DNA of 64,000 nucleotides from Pyrinomonadaceae bacterium. Lineage in GTDB: Bacteria; Acidobacteriota; Blastocatellia; Pyrinomonadales; Pyrinomonadaceae. Below are positions 8,005-17,171 of this stretch, one piece after another. The stretch spans positions 496,001 to 560,000 of the forward strand of contig JANQRU010000004.1 in assembly GCA_028284415.1 (NCBI GenBank), written 5' to 3'. Each line of letters opens with the position of its first letter. The first letter of the stretch is position 1. Both the position numbers and the translations under genes were made by a program. Below the pieces are notes generated by a model. The model saw only the letters and a list, made by a program, of their open reading frames with translations. It was not told the origin of the DNA and searched no databases.

Positions 8005-8181
8005 TTATTCTTCGACCTTTGCTTCATCAACCAGCATTACAGGAATATCATCCTTGATGGGATAAACAAGTTTGCATTCATCATTTGTGCATTTCAACCC
8101 ACTTTTATCAGGTTTTAATTCAACCTCAGATTTACACTTTGGACATCTGAGGATTTCTAAAAGCTCTGGACTAATCGCCAT
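8005..8181 (-). CDS. Trm112 family small zinc-ribbon protein
   Basis: A 58-aa gene, short but clear. It begins MAISPELLEILRCPKCKSEVE and has two Cys pairs (CPKC at about 13-16 and CTNDEC at about 31-36), then LVYPIKDDIPVMLVDEA. This is the YcaR/Trm112 pattern. Trm112 proteins bind and activate SAM methyltransferases in yeast and archaea; the role of the bacterial YcaR group is less clear. Here it lies 2 bp before a class I methyltransferase gene on the same strand. A partnership is therefore plausible but not shown. Confidence 0.88.
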   Translation of the reverse strand: MAISPELLEILRCPKCKSEVELKPDKSGLKCTNDECKLVYPIKDDIPVMLVDEAKVEE

Positions 8182-8241
8182 AAAATTATTTGCTCCAAGA
8201 ATCTATTTTTATAAAGAAAAATTTTAACTCAAAGGAGTAAA

Positions 8242-8279
8242 GTAAAAAAGGACAAGAAACTTTTCTCGTCCTTTTTTAC
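8242..8279. terminator. Bidirectional Rho-independent terminator
   Basis: gtaaaaaaggac (8242-8253) pairs with gtccttttttac (8268-8279); the inner bases extend the stem to about 16 bp with one mismatch. A T-run follows on each strand. It ends the SPFH gene transcript. Confidence 0.85.
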
Positions 8280-8300
8280 CTTTTATTTTTTACTTTCTAT

Positions 8301-9470
8301 CTACTCTGCATCAGCAGTTTTCGTTCCGCACTCGGCACAGAATTTTGCCCCCGGAGCTAGTTCTGCACTACATTCGGCACATTTTTGTTTTTCTTGTGAT
8401 GAACCGCATTCTGAGCAGAATTTTGCACCTTCGCGTAACTGGGCACCACATTTGACGCAAGGAACTGTTTCAACCTGCATTTTGCCACCACAGTCAGCAC
8501 AGAATTTTGCTTGTGGGTTATTTTGTTTTCCACAACTCGGACACGCAACGGTTTGTGTCTGACCGCCTCCTTGTTGTTGCTGTTGTTGACCGCCGCCCTG
8601 CTGACCGCCAAAAGCGTTTGCCATTTGATTCCCAACTGCGAAGCCTGCTCCTAAGCCTGCTCCTAAGCCTGCTCCGCCGCCTTCGTTTTGTGCCGCATCA
8701 CGCATTGCGTCGGCAGCTTGGAATTGCGTATATTTGTTGACATCGCCCAAAGCTCCCATCGAAGCACGCTTGTCCATCGCTTCTTCGACTTCTTTTGGAA
8801 GGCTTACGTTTTCGACGTAGAATTTGGTTACTTCAAGACCGTAATCCTTAAAATCCATATTGATCTTTCCGCGAATTGCGTCGCCGATTTCTTTATATTG
8901 AGCGGCTAGATCAAGAGCGGGAATTTTCATTTCGCCAATCGCATCGGAAAACTCCGTAACGATCGCACGTTTTAATTGAACGTCTATGTCTTCGGTATCA
9001 AAATGAGCATTTGTTCCGGCAACTTCTTTGATAAATGTTGCGGGATCAGCAACACGCATCGAATATGCACCAAAAGCACGCAAGCGTACGATGCCGAAAT
9101 CATTATCACGAAGCATAATCGGATTAGATGTCCCCCATTTCATATCGGTGAATTGTTTTGTATTTACAAAATAAACTTCCGATTTGAAAGGTGAATTAAA
9201 TCCGTGTTTCCAGGCACCGAGTTTTGTCAAGATGGGTGTGTTTCCACCATCAATTGTGTATTTGCCGGGACCGAATGTGTCAGCAACCTGTCCTTCGTGT
9301 ACAAAAACCGCCGCTTGCGATTCACGCACTATGAGTTGTGCTCCGTTTTTAATTTCTTGCCCTGCAACCGGAAAACGATAGAGCATTGTGTCCTTAGTTT
9401 CATCGAGCCACTCAATGACTTCAATAAACTGATTTAATGCTTCCTCTTTAACTTTATCCCAAATTCCCAT
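8301..9470 (-). CDS. SPFH-domain protein with C-terminal zinc ribbons (YdjI-like)
   Basis: The 389-aa protein begins MGIWDKVKEEALNQFIEVIEW. An SPFH (prohibitin-like) domain covers about residues 25-245 (VRESQAAVFVHEGQVADTFGPGKYTI). A Gly/Gln-rich linker follows at about 255-305. Then come three Cys-x2-Cys zinc-ribbon halves (CPSCGKQ, CADCGGK, CVKCGAQ, CSECGSS, CAECSAE, CAECGTK). B. subtilis YdjI, a membrane-associated member of this family, belongs with PspA-like envelope stress proteins. A strong ribosome site (aaggag) lies before ATG 9470. It appears to be transcribed alone, ending at the 8242-8279 terminator. Confidence 0.9.
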   Translation of the reverse strand: MGIWDKVKEEALNQFIEVIEWLDETKDTMLYRFPVAGQEIKNGAQLIVRESQAAVFVHEGQVADTFGPGKYTIDGGNTPILTKLGAWKHGFNSPFKSEVYFVNTKQFTDMKWGTSNPIMLRDNDFGIVRLRAFGAYSMRVADPATFIKEVAGTNAHFDTEDIDVQLKRAIVTEFSDAIGEMKIPALDLAAQYKEIGDAIRGKINMDFKDYGLEVTKFYVENVSLPKEVEEAMDKRASMGALGDVNKYTQFQAADAMRDAAQNEGGGAGLGAGLGAGFAVGNQMANAFGGQQGGGQQQQQQGGGQTQTVACPSCGKQNNPQAKFCADCGGKMQVETVPCVKCGAQLREGAKFCSECGSSQEKQKCAECSAELAPGAKFCAECGTKTADAE

Positions 9471-9788
9471 TCTAAAATCTCCTTTGATTCATTATATTCG
9501 TCAATTTATATACGTTTTTCTACTATTTGTTGTTCTGATAATATCTCACAAACCACGTTTTAATCAAAATATTATTTTTACCAAATTTCCGTTTAACGAA
9601 AGATAATTTGCACCTCAAGCATATCCTAATACCAATTTTATAAAATCCAGCACTTAAAATAACTACATATTCAGGTAGTTTTTATCAGTACTGCTATTTC
9701 TCTTAGGACTTTTTTTACCTCTTCCGACACATTTTTCTGCTTTTAGCCAGTAATTAGTAAATACACCTAAATTTGAGGAGAATAAACT
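9471..9788. other. Divergent intergenic region
   Basis: This 318-bp AT-rich gap separates the SPFH gene (minus) and the Tat-type gene (plus), so it must hold both promoters. I see strong ribosome sites at both ends (aaggag near 9483, gaggag near 9775) but no convincing paired -35/-10 boxes, repeats or extra reading frames. Confidence 0.5.
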
Positions 9789-10238
9789 ATGAAAAATGAA
9801 AAGAAGAAATATACGAGAAGAGACGTAATCAATCTATTAGGAAAAGGGGCAGTTGCTTCAGTTGTCGGTGCGAGTCTTTTAGGAAATGCGGGAAATATCG
9901 AGGCAAAAGCTATTCAGACACTTGATTTTGTAATCAAAGATTATCGTGTTTATATTCACTCAGCTCCTCAGTATAGTTGGAGTTCAAGAATTTATTTGCG
10001 TTCTTCAAAAGGAAAATCCTGCACAATCTATTTTATGAAAGAAGGGCAAAATCTCCCTCCAAACCAAGTTTCATCTACCGGAAACAGCGGGAAGATTTAT
10101 TTTTCGGAAAACAAATATAGTGAAATAAGAGATTTTTTGAGATATGAAAAACCGGTTCGTTTAACGGTCGTCGGAACCAATGGCATCGCTACCCTTTCAA
10201 ATGACAACTACGAAGCTGTCGGTGATTATGACGTTTAA
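9789..10238 (+). CDS. Secreted hypothetical protein with Tat-like signal
   Basis: A 149-aa protein not recognised by family. The N-terminus KKKYTRRDVINLLGKGAVAS has the twin Arg of Tat signals, followed by a hydrophobic stretch and a likely cleavage region after AGNIEAKA (about residue 41). The mature part of about 108 aa is rich in beta-prone and aromatic residues and has one Cys. The small size, with no cofactor motif, suggests a lone beta-sandwich domain. A strong ribosome site (gaggag) precedes ATG. Its 3' end overlaps the convergent VanZ-like gene by 4 bp. Confidence 0.75.
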   Translation: MKNEKKKYTRRDVINLLGKGAVASVVGASLLGNAGNIEAKAIQTLDFVIKDYRVYIHSAPQYSWSSRIYLRSSKGKSCTIYFMKEGQNLPPNQVSSTGNSGKIYFSENKYSEIRDFLRYEKPVRLTVVGTNGIATLSNDNYEAVGDYDV

Positions 10239-10699
10239 GATTTAATTTTTTTGTATAGATAGATGAAACAGATCATTGTCACTCCGCCAAAACAATCCAG
10301 TAAAACATCGTAGATTGAGCCCGTTCTGGTTGGATTAAAACTTTGGTTTGTTTCATCTATTGAAGCAACTATAAGAACAAGCAAAAATGAAAATAGATAC
10401 CAATACTTTTGAAGAAACTTCTTGCTTGAAAGCCAAAACGCCCTAGATGCGAAAAATGCCAAAACTGCATATTCGGCAAGATGTGCAAACTTGCGTATAT
10501 ATCCGTGATAAATAAGAAGAGTTGATTCGAGCGCATTAGGAAAAAGAAACTCAAGCAAAGGGCGGATAAAACGCGAAGTGTTTGACATCGAAGCTTGCGT
10601 TGTCGAAGCAAATAAAATCAAGCCGATGCACAAAACTAAAGGCACGTAACGAAAAAAACGTCCGTGCCAGATAAACTTCTCAGAATCTTTCATATTCAT
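10235..10699 (-). CDS. VanZ family membrane protein
   Basis: VanZ-like proteins are small four-helix membrane proteins, one of which raises teicoplanin resistance. The motifs are clear: RKFAHLAEYAVLAFFASRAF in the middle and DETNQSFNPTRTGSIYDVLLD in the second half. The frame is open further upstream, but those codons lie in the preceding gene, so I place the start at ATG 10699 (or 10693), just after the 10708 stop. About 154 aa. The local role is unknown; it is probably co-transcribed with the small membrane protein before it. Confidence 0.85.
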   Translation of the reverse strand: MNMKDSEKFIWHGRFFRYVPLVLCIGLILFASTTQASMSNTSRFIRPLLEFLFPNALESTLLIYHGYIRKFAHLAEYAVLAFFASRAFWLSSKKFLQKYWYLFSFLLVLIVASIDETNQSFNPTRTGSIYDVLLDCFGGVTMICFIYLYKKIKS

Positions 10700-10707
10700 T
10701 AATTCTG

Positions 10708-10965
10708 CTACATATTCATATTGCCCATCATCATTGGAATCACGCCTCCAACAGCAATAATATAGCCGACTATCATCATCGCTAATTGCAACCATCCCGT
10801 TTTATGCATTACACAAAATATAATCCCTGTGATCGGCTGGAAAAATATGTTGAGAATTCCCCACAATGCTCCACCGTTTTGGAAACCAATAATAATTAAC
10901 CAAATCCAACCTATTAACGCAATCAAGCCACCTATTCCTGCTGCTCCCAAACCGATTATTTCCAT
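10708..10965 (-). CDS. Small hydrophobic membrane protein
   Basis: 85 aa, not recognised. It is almost all membrane: helices at about residues 4-26, 33-50 and 57-78, with Gly-rich packing (GLGAAGIGGLIALIG) and a Met-rich end (MMMGNMNM). An excellent ribosome site (aggagg) 6 nt before ATG 10965 supports it as a real gene. It is followed after 8 bp by the VanZ-like gene. Confidence 0.75.
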   Translation of the reverse strand: MEIIGLGAAGIGGLIALIGWIWLIIIGFQNGGALWGILNIFFQPITGIIFCVMHKTGWLQLAMMIVGYIIAVGGVIPMMMGNMNM

Positions 10966-11001
10966 ATATTCCTCCTGCTAATTTTGTTTGAATTTAAAAT
11001 T

Positions 11002-11061
11002 AAAAAAGCAAGCAAAGCATATCTAAAATCATTTTTGATTTCAAATATTTTTGCTTGCTTT
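11002..11061 (-). terminator. Terminator of the atp operon
   Basis: aaagcaagcaaa (11005-11016) and tttgcttgcttt (11050-11061) pair perfectly. On the minus strand the stem is followed by a T-run (complement of 11002-11007). It lies 19 bp after the atpG stop. Confidence 0.8.
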
Positions 11062-11079
11062 GAAAGCTCAGCAGTCTAT

Positions 11080-11958
11080 TTACTGTGCCGCAGCACCTGA
11101 AACTACTTCGATAATCTCATTAGTAATTCCGGCTTGGCGTATGCGGTTCATATTTAGGGTTAAGGTATCAATCAATTCACCCGCATTTTTGGTTGCCGAA
11201 TCCATCGCCGTCATACGAGAACCTTGTTCCGATGCAACTGATTCAAGCATTGCCCGATAGATTTGCGTTTCAACCTGTTTTGGTAATAACTTTCCAAAAA
11301 TTTCAGCCGGTGGTTGTTCGTAAATGTATTCAGCTTCAGCTCCTGATTCTTCTTCACCTTCAACCGGAGTAATTGGAGGAATCGGTAGAAGTTGCTCAAC
11401 TCTTACTTTTTGAGAAAGAACTGTTTTAAATTCGGTAAATACCAAAAATACTTTGTCAATCTCTTTATCTTCCGTAAAAGTCTTAATTAGCTCATCAGAA
11501 ATTTCCCGTGCGTCTGAGAGATTTGCTTGTCCTTGCCCGGTTAAGCCAACGTATTCTTTGACAATTTCGATATCACGACGACGGAAAAAGTCACGTCCCT
11601 TTCTACCAACCGCAACAAGTTCGGATTGTTTTTCCTCGTTCTCTTGAACGAAACTTAAAGTCGCCTTGTGCAAATTTGCATTAAAACCGCCACACAAACC
11701 TTTGTCAGCGGTAACTAGGACTATCAGATAATTTTTATCACCGCGTTTATCAAGCAGGGGATGCGAAAAATCACCACTGACCTTCGCACTTAAGCTACCC
11801 AGAACTTCGCTCATTTTCACAGCATAAGGGCGTGCGGCAGTTACGCGATCTTGAGCACGTTTAAGTTTAGCCGCCGCAACCATTTTCATGGCTTTGGTGA
11901 TTTGCTGTGTGTTTTTGACGGATTTAATCCGTCTTCTCATATCTAAAAGACTTGCCAT
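11080..11958 (-). CDS. atpG: ATP synthase F1 gamma subunit
   Basis: Gamma is the central rotor shaft of F1. The 292-aa protein begins MASLLDMRRRIKSVKNTQQITKAMKMVAAAKLKRAQ, the typical N-terminal helix, has LVTADKGLCGGFNAN, and ends with the conserved C-terminal helix (RMTAMDSATKNAGELIDTL, then RQAGITNEIIEVVSGAAA). It is the last gene of this partial atp cluster; the usual next genes atpD and atpC do not follow, and a terminator closes the operon. Family assignment is certain. Confidence 0.97.
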   Translation of the reverse strand: MASLLDMRRRIKSVKNTQQITKAMKMVAAAKLKRAQDRVTAARPYAVKMSEVLGSLSAKVSGDFSHPLLDKRGDKNYLIVLVTADKGLCGGFNANLHKATLSFVQENEEKQSELVAVGRKGRDFFRRRDIEIVKEYVGLTGQGQANLSDAREISDELIKTFTEDKEIDKVFLVFTEFKTVLSQKVRVEQLLPIPPITPVEGEEESGAEAEYIYEQPPAEIFGKLLPKQVETQIYRAMLESVASEQGSRMTAMDSATKNAGELIDTLTLNMNRIRQAGITNEIIEVVSGAAAQ

Positions 11959-11968
11959 AACATTTGTA

Positions 11969-12012
11969 AGTTTTGAGTTCAGAGTTTATACACAAACCCT
12001 GAACTCAAAACT
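11969..12012. repeat. 19-bp heptad hairpin between atpA and atpG
   Basis: agttttgagttcagagttt (11969-11987) pairs with 11994-12012 with a single mismatch and a 6-nt loop. Units agttttg, agttcag, agtttat repeat every 7 nt. Confidence 0.8.
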
Positions 12013-12016
12013 AAAA

Positions 12017-13657
12017 TTAAGCATTTGCTGATGTTGATTCAGTATCGTCCGTATCTTCTGATTCGGAATCGGATGTTTCTTCAACTTTGGCTACTTCAGT
12101 TTCTGTTTCTTCGACGACTGCCAATTCTTCCGTTTCGCCTTCGTCTTTACCCCAACGTGTTGCTTTGAAATCTTCAACCGCTTCTTTCATTTCAGCAGTC
12201 AAATCATCATCAATTTTCTTTTTCTCACGAAGAGTTTGCATAACAGCAGGATTTGAGTTTTCCATAAATTCAAACAATTCCTGCTCAAAACGTGCAAGGT
12301 CTTCAACCTCAACATTATCAACATAGCCATTAGTTGCTGTCCAAATAATCAAAACTTGGTTTTCAACTTCCATTGGGCTGTATTGCTTCTGCTTTAAGAT
12401 TTCCGTCAGACGCTTACCACGTTCCAATTGTGCCTGCGTTGCTTTATCAAGATCAGAACCAAACTGTGCAAATGCTGCTAATTCACGATATTGAGCCAAG
12501 TCAATACGGAGCGTACCTGCAACCTGTTTCATCGCTTTAACTTGTGCCGCACCACCTACACGAGAAACCGAGTTACCTACGTTAATCGCCGGGCGAATAC
12601 CTGAGTTGAAAAGGTCAGCTTCAAGGAAAATTTGTCCATCGGTAATCGAAATTACGTTGGTCGGAATGTATGCAGAAATATCGCCCGCTTGTGTTTCAAT
12701 AATTGGAAGAGATGTCAAACTTCCACCACCGCGTGCTTCAGACATTTTTGCCGCACGTTCAAGCAATCTTGAGTGCAAGTAAAAAACATCTCCGGGATAT
12801 GCTTCGCGTCCAGGTGGGCGTCTTAAGAGCAATGAAATCTCACGATAAGCTGCTGCTTGTTTTGAAAGATCATCATAAATTGTTACTGCGTGGCGACCGT
12901 TGTCACGGAAATATTCACCAATTGCAACCCCCGTATATGGAGCAAGATACTGCATCGCCGCCGGATCGGAAGCAGTTGCTGAAACAACAATCGTATAATC
13001 CATTGCACCGTAATCTTTTAATTTTTCAACAACCTGTGCAACGGTTGAACGCTTTTGACCGATAGCAACATAGACACAAATTACGTCTTTGCCTTTTTGG
13101 TTAATAATGGTGTCGATTGCAACAGCTGTTTTACCTGTCTGACGGTCACCAATAATAAGCTCACGTTGTCCACGTCCGATCGGAACCATCGAGTCAATCG
13201 CTTTCAAACCAGTTTGAAGTGGTTCGCTTACAGGCTGACGATCAATAATACCGGGAGCGATTCTTTCAATCGGATTGTAATCATCTGTGATGATTTCACC
13301 TTTTCCATCAATTGGATTTCCGAGTGCGTCAACGACACGACCAATCATCGCATCACCGACAGGAACCGACATAATACGTCCGGTTCTTTTGGCTTCATCA
13401 CCTTCTTTAATCTTTTGGAAATCCCCAAAAAGCACGCATCCGACCTTATCTTCTTCAAGGTTAAGTGCGAGTCCACGAACGTCATGTGGAAATTCCAAAA
13501 GCTCCCCTGCCATGACTTTCTCAAGTCCGTGAATTTCGGCAATACCATCACCGACCTTGATAACCGTCCCAACTTCCGCAACGGTCATACTTGCATCAAA
13601 ATTTTCAATCTGTGAACGAATAATTTCGTTAATTTCGTTGGCTTTAATTGCTTCCAT
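12017..13657 (-). CDS. atpA: ATP synthase F1 alpha subunit with acidic C-terminal extension
   Basis: Alpha forms the non-catalytic nucleotide sites of F1. Motifs: [15 protein letters not shown] (P-loop), [16 protein letters not shown], and the family signature ALPHA-BETA region [14 protein letters not shown]. The protein is 546 aa, about 40 longer than usual. The extra C-terminus, after [12 protein letters not shown], is rich in Glu, Thr, Asp and Ser and probably disordered. A similar acidic tail is on S16 in this window. atpH lies upstream, after a heptad repeat, and atpG downstream. Confidence 0.97.
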   Translation of the reverse strand: MEAIKANEINEIIRSQIENFDASMTVAEVGTVIKVGDGIAEIHGLEKVMAGELLEFPHDVRGLALNLEEDKVGCVLFGDFQKIKEGDEAKRTGRIMSVPVGDAMIGRVVDALGNPIDGKGEIITDDYNPIERIAPGIIDRQPVSEPLQTGLKAIDSMVPIGRGQRELIIGDRQTGKTAVAIDTIINQKGKDVICVYVAIGQKRSTVAQVVEKLKDYGAMDYTIVVSATASDPAAMQYLAPYTGVAIGEYFRDNGRHAVTIYDDLSKQAAAYREISLLLRRPPGREAYPGDVFYLHSRLLERAAKMSEARGGGSLTSLPIIETQAGDISAYIPTNVISITDGQIFLEADLFNSGIRPAINVGNSVSRVGGAAQVKAMKQVAGTLRIDLAQYRELAAFAQFGSDLDKATQAQLERGKRLTEILKQKQYSPMEVENQVLIIWTATNGYVDNVEVEDLARFEQELFEFMENSNPAVMQTLREKKKIDDDLTAEMKEAVEDFKATRWGKDEGETEELAVVEETETEVAKVEETSDSESEDTDDTESTSANA

Positions 13658-13666
13658 ATTGTTTAT

Positions 13667-13735
13667 GTAATTCGTAATTCGTAATTCGGTAATTCGCTTC
13701 TTAACTTATGGCGAATTGCGTAAAACGTATTACGA
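13667..13735. repeat. Heptad repeat hairpin between atpH and atpA
   Basis: gtaattc repeats three times, then once more after one extra base; the far side reads gaattgc, gtaaaac, gtattac, the imperfect complement. The atpH stop codon (13730-13732) lies inside the distal arm. Confidence 0.8.
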
Positions 13736-14275
13736 CTTAATCATTTTATCTTTTAATATTTCTAATTGTGTTTTTACAGAGCCATCATAAACGGTTGAAC
13801 CAACTCTCGTTATAGCTCCGCCAATAATATCTTTATCAATCTTATAATCTACTTTAATTTCATTTCCGCCTGTTAATTTTGCAAGATTGGCTCGTAAATC
13901 AGTTTTTTCTGCTTCAGATAATTCCCTCGAAGAAATTACTGATGCGGATATAATTCCGCTTCTCTCAGCCAAAACAGAATCAAACTTTTCATTGATTGCA
14001 TCAATCTCCGTCAGGCGGTTATTTCTCAAAAGCACACGTAAAAAGTTCGCGGTTGTTTTTGATGGGTTTGATTTTTGTATTAATGTCTCTAAAACTTTTT
14101 CTTTACTGTTGTGGGCGATTGCCGGATTGTGGAAAGCATTATGCAAATCTTGATTCGCGTTGAGCATTTCTTCCCAAGTCTTGAGTTCGTTTTGAACAGT
14201 TTCTTTCTCACCCGAATTGATTACAACATCTGCCAAAGCACTAGCGTATCGGCGTGCGATTGTTTCAACGCTCAT
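13730..14275 (-). CDS. atpH: ATP synthase F1 delta subunit
   Basis: Delta links the peripheral stalk to F1. The 181-aa product begins MSVETIARRYASALADVVI, the family's N-terminal helix, and ends in GGAITRVGSTVYDGSVKTQLEILKDKM, the typical C-terminal signature. Length is normal. The start lies 1 bp after the atpF stop, implying translational coupling. Confidence 0.95.
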   Translation of the reverse strand: MSVETIARRYASALADVVINSGEKETVQNELKTWEEMLNANQDLHNAFHNPAIAHNSKEKVLETLIQKSNPSKTTANFLRVLLRNNRLTEIDAINEKFDSVLAERSGIISASVISSRELSEAEKTDLRANLAKLTGGNEIKVDYKIDKDIIGGAITRVGSTVYDGSVKTQLEILKDKMIKS

Positions 14276-14276
14276 A

Positions 14277-14864
14277 TTACTTCATACCTCCGATTGACTG
14301 TATGTTTGCTTTGACAAGTTCTGAATCTTTTTGAGCATCCATCGCTTGTTTAATTTTTTCTTCCGCACGACGTATGCTTTCTTCAGCGGAAAATCTTTTG
14401 AGCTTTGCTCGAACTTGTTGAGTCTTACGGGTAATTTCGCTTTCTGCTTGTCCACGTAAACGATTGGCGTCTGATTCAGCCTCTTCCTCAAGTCTCTGTC
14501 TTTCTGCATCAGCTTCAGCTTTAGCATCAGCAATAACTTGTGATTTTTCTGCATCAAGTCTGGCTAGCTTAGCTTCTGCATCAGTTAACTTGGCAAGTGC
14601 TGCTTTACGCTCCTCTTCGGCTTTGACCAAATCCGAACGAATAGCTTCGCGCTTAGCTTTGAAGGCTTCACTGAGCGGCTTTTTCAAAAGATATACTGCA
14701 ATTCCTATAAAAATTGCCAAATTCATGAATCGCCAAGCTTCAAACCCAGGATAGTTCAAATATGGATCGGCATTTTCATACCACCATTTTAAGAATCCAG
14801 TCTTTTCACCACCGCCACCGCTTTCGGCAAATAATAAAATTAAGTTAGATAAAAGAACTAACAT
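14277..14864 (-). CDS. atpF: ATP synthase F0 b subunit
   Basis: The b subunit is the membrane-anchored peripheral stalk. 195 aa with a hydrophobic segment near residues 46-62 (FMNLAIFIGIAVYLLKKP), then a long charged coiled coil (AEEERKAALAKLTDAEAKL and onward) to the C-terminus. An N-terminal hydrophobic stretch (MLVLLSNLILLFAES) looks like an extra helix or signal. Together with the next gene this gives two b-type subunits (b and b'). It lies between atpF' and atpH. Confidence 0.93.
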   Translation of the reverse strand: MLVLLSNLILLFAESGGGGEKTGFLKWWYENADPYLNYPGFEAWRFMNLAIFIGIAVYLLKKPLSEAFKAKREAIRSDLVKAEEERKAALAKLTDAEAKLARLDAEKSQVIADAKAEADAERQRLEEEAESDANRLRGQAESEITRKTQQVRAKLKRFSAEESIRRAEEKIKQAMDAQKDSELVKANIQSIGGMK

Positions 14865-14870
14865 ATTAAG

Positions 14871-14949
14871 TTAATTAAAAATGTAAAATTGAAAGTTAAT
14901 AATTTTTGTCATCAATTTTTCATTTTTCATTTTGAATTTTTAATTTACT
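14871..14949. repeat. Heptad repeat hairpin between the two b-subunit genes
   Basis: The second half reads tcaattt, ttcattt, ttcattt, tgaattt, ttaattt in exact 7-nt steps; the first half (ttaattaaaaatgtaaaatt) is its imperfect complement. Confidence 0.75.
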
Positions 14950-15397
14950 AAGCTGCTTTCAGAATATTAGAACTGATTTTTTCTGCCATTTTCTCAGCCT
15001 CTTCTGAGATTTCATTTTTCGCTTTGGCAGTTTCTTCTTCAAGCTGCTTCAACTCAGAGTCTAACCTTGTAGCAACTTCTTCTTTGACTTCAGCTATTTT
15101 TGATTGCTTAAATTCGACTGCTTCAGTTTTTTCTCTTTCGATTAATTCATAGCCTTCATTTCTGGCTTCAAGCAATCCGGCATTATACTCTGCCTCTTTA
15201 TCTGATGTTTCTTTTAATATTCCTTCCGCTTCCGAAGATTGTCCGCCTTTGTTTTTTTCACGGACTTCAATTATCCGATTGATCGGGCGGAAAAAAGTAC
15301 GGTTCAAAATCCAGATCATTACAAGGATGATTGCAATATGAATGATCATCGAGAAATCCGGCAACAATTGAACGTCTGCAAATGCTAAGAAAAACAT
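14948..15397 (-). CDS. atpF': ATP synthase F0 b' subunit
   Basis: 149 aa. It starts with a hydrophobic segment (MIIHIAIILVMIWILNRTFFRPI at about 17-39) and continues as a charged coiled coil, the layout of b-type stalk subunits. NRTFFRPINRIIEVRE is the characteristic b/b' join. It is the first gene of the cluster and has its own promoter. The a and c subunits (atpB, atpE), usually upstream, are not here. Which of the two stalk genes is b and which b' is decided by length and position only. Confidence 0.88.
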   Translation of the reverse strand: MFFLAFADVQLLPDFSMIIHIAIILVMIWILNRTFFRPINRIIEVREKNKGGQSSEAEGILKETSDKEAEYNAGLLEARNEGYELIEREKTEAVEFKQSKIAEVKEEVATRLDSELKQLEEETAKAKNEISEEAEKMAEKISSNILKAA

Positions 15398-15477
15398 ATT
15401 CTATTTGTCTCTTTGTGAAAAAATGCACTATCTATGTCAGTCAACTGTTAAAAATTTAATTGACCACAAAAGAGAAA

Positions 15478-15506
15478 AGAATATCACGCCGATTTTTAGC
15501 GGTCAA
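15478..15506 (-). promoter_or_regulatory. Promoter of the atpF'-atpG operon
   Basis: On the minus strand TTGACC (15501-15506) and TATTCT (15478-15483) are separated by 17 nt. The start codon of the b' gene is about 80 nt downstream. Confidence 0.7.
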
Positions 15507-15586
15507 GCGGGAAATTGAGGCAAAGTTTTCTACGTTATTTTTGGTGTTGTTGCGTTGAAATTGTACAGTCATTTTTCAGGCTAAAC

Positions 15587-17050
15587 TTATTTATTGGGTG
15601 GATTTAATTTTAATTGCCAATATCTGCTTCCGCAGGGTGGTTCTTTGCTGAAATAATTGTTTGTCAAAGTTTTTGCATCGGTTTCAATTTTAATAGTTTT
15701 GCATCTTTTGATTTTTTCCCTGACGCAGCTCTCTATTTGATTTCGTTTTAGCTTTGCTTGTTTTTCATACTTAAATGCCCGCTTGGACATTAAATCTTCA
15801 ATGGCATCTTTGTTGTTATTTGTGGCAAAGAGAGAAATTACTATGAGCGGAACGCAAATAAAGTATGCATATTTTGGAAAAGACTCCACAGCACTACTAA
15901 TTTTTTCTCTGAAATAATCAACCCAAATAAATATATTGACAAACCAACCAATCAAGAACAGAAAATATACAGCATTTACCGATCTCAGCTGCCCTAATAG
16001 TCCAGTACTCCAAAACGGACCAAAGAAACCTATGAAAACTATTGCCAGTAATAAAAATGAAGAAGAAAAAGGATGAACTTTGGTTACTACGTTTAACAAA
16101 TTGTTTTTGTTAATTCTGTAAGCAATCGGTATAAAAACTATGGTTCCCAGAATAAATGCACTATTTGAAAACCACGTCAAAAGAAACCTGACTTCATTAC
16201 CAAACCCCATAAAGGTTGAATAGATTAGTCTTTGTCTGTTTGGGAAAAAGGTACTTCTGACTTCATTGCCTGGTGCAGCCAAAACTATAACAGAACACAA
16301 AATCGCAAACACTAATAAACTTGTCCAGATCCAGCGTTTTTTACTTTTCATCAAGTAGGACTTAACAGTTATAAATCCTAGTAAGAGAATTAGAGCAAGC
16401 ATTGAAATTTCGCTTGATCCAACAATTGCAAAGACTAAAAAATAACAAAATGCTAATAAAGTATTTCTGATAATGAATTTTCGACTTTCAAATAATTTGA
16501 TTATGATAACAAAGAAAAACAGAGTCAGAATACTGGGAATTTGATATGTTACAGACCCTGATAACCAATAATATCCCTCAGTAATGTCAGGCATTTGATT
16601 GCTGTATAAGGCTGTAATAAATGTGGAAATTATAAGCTTATCAATTAGAGAATTTTCCGTATCAGACAAAAAAGCTGAAATAAAACAGAAAATTGCAAAA
16701 AAAGTAAGGGATATAATAAAAAAAGCAATAATCTTATATCCTTGAAAATCTCCAAAAGACATAGGGGCAATGCTTATTAGTGCAGTTGAAAAATATCTTC
16801 CGCTCCATCTATTATAGTGATTCAACTGCATTTGATACGGACCAAATTCCAAAGTCGAGCTTAAAAAACAAATATCGTCATAAGCTGGATTTGCAAACAT
16901 TGTCAAAATCAAAAAAGGAACGATTGAGAAAATCAGGCAAAGAAAAATTATTTTCGATATACGAGGTTTATTTGAAACTAAACTTCTCAATAAATCTAAG
17001 ACTTTGATTAGGAAAGGATGAAAAAGTTTATCTTTTGCATTATCTAGCAT
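15587..17050 (-). CDS. DUF6056-like polytopic membrane protein
   Basis: 487 aa with about ten membrane segments and a hydrophilic basic C-terminus. The loop after the first helix holds AYDDICFLSSTLEFG and HYNRWSGRYFST, with the acidic DD pair and WxGR pattern typical of DUF6056 and related GT-C-like membrane glycosyltransferases. By analogy the acidic pair may bind a lipid-linked sugar. Codon use is more AT-rich than in the neighbouring atp genes, and the gene stands alone between atp and selC, which hints at an accessory or acquired gene. The function is not established. Confidence 0.75.
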   Translation of the reverse strand: MLDNAKDKLFHPFLIKVLDLLRSLVSNKPRISKIIFLCLIFSIVPFLILTMFANPAYDDICFLSSTLEFGPYQMQLNHYNRWSGRYFSTALISIAPMSFGDFQGYKIIAFFIISLTFFAIFCFISAFLSDTENSLIDKLIISTFITALYSNQMPDITEGYYWLSGSVTYQIPSILTLFFFVIIIKLFESRKFIIRNTLLAFCYFLVFAIVGSSEISMLALILLLGFITVKSYLMKSKKRWIWTSLLVFAILCSVIVLAAPGNEVRSTFFPNRQRLIYSTFMGFGNEVRFLLTWFSNSAFILGTIVFIPIAYRINKNNLLNVVTKVHPFSSSFLLLAIVFIGFFGPFWSTGLLGQLRSVNAVYFLFLIGWFVNIFIWVDYFREKISSAVESFPKYAYFICVPLIVISLFATNNNKDAIEDLMSKRAFKYEKQAKLKRNQIESCVREKIKRCKTIKIETDAKTLTNNYFSKEPPCGSRYWQLKLNPPNK

Positions 17051-17171
17051 TTGAATTAGATATGTTTGAAAAAAGGGATTTAAAAAGTAACAATCAACTT
17101 AGCTATTGCTCATGAAAAACTAACGAAGTAAATTAGCCCCAAATATATGTTATAGAAACTTACATCATCAA

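Noticed and set aside
12703-13615. Long plus-strand frames opposite atpA
   Set aside because: They lie wholly inside the well-conserved alpha subunit and show no family pattern.
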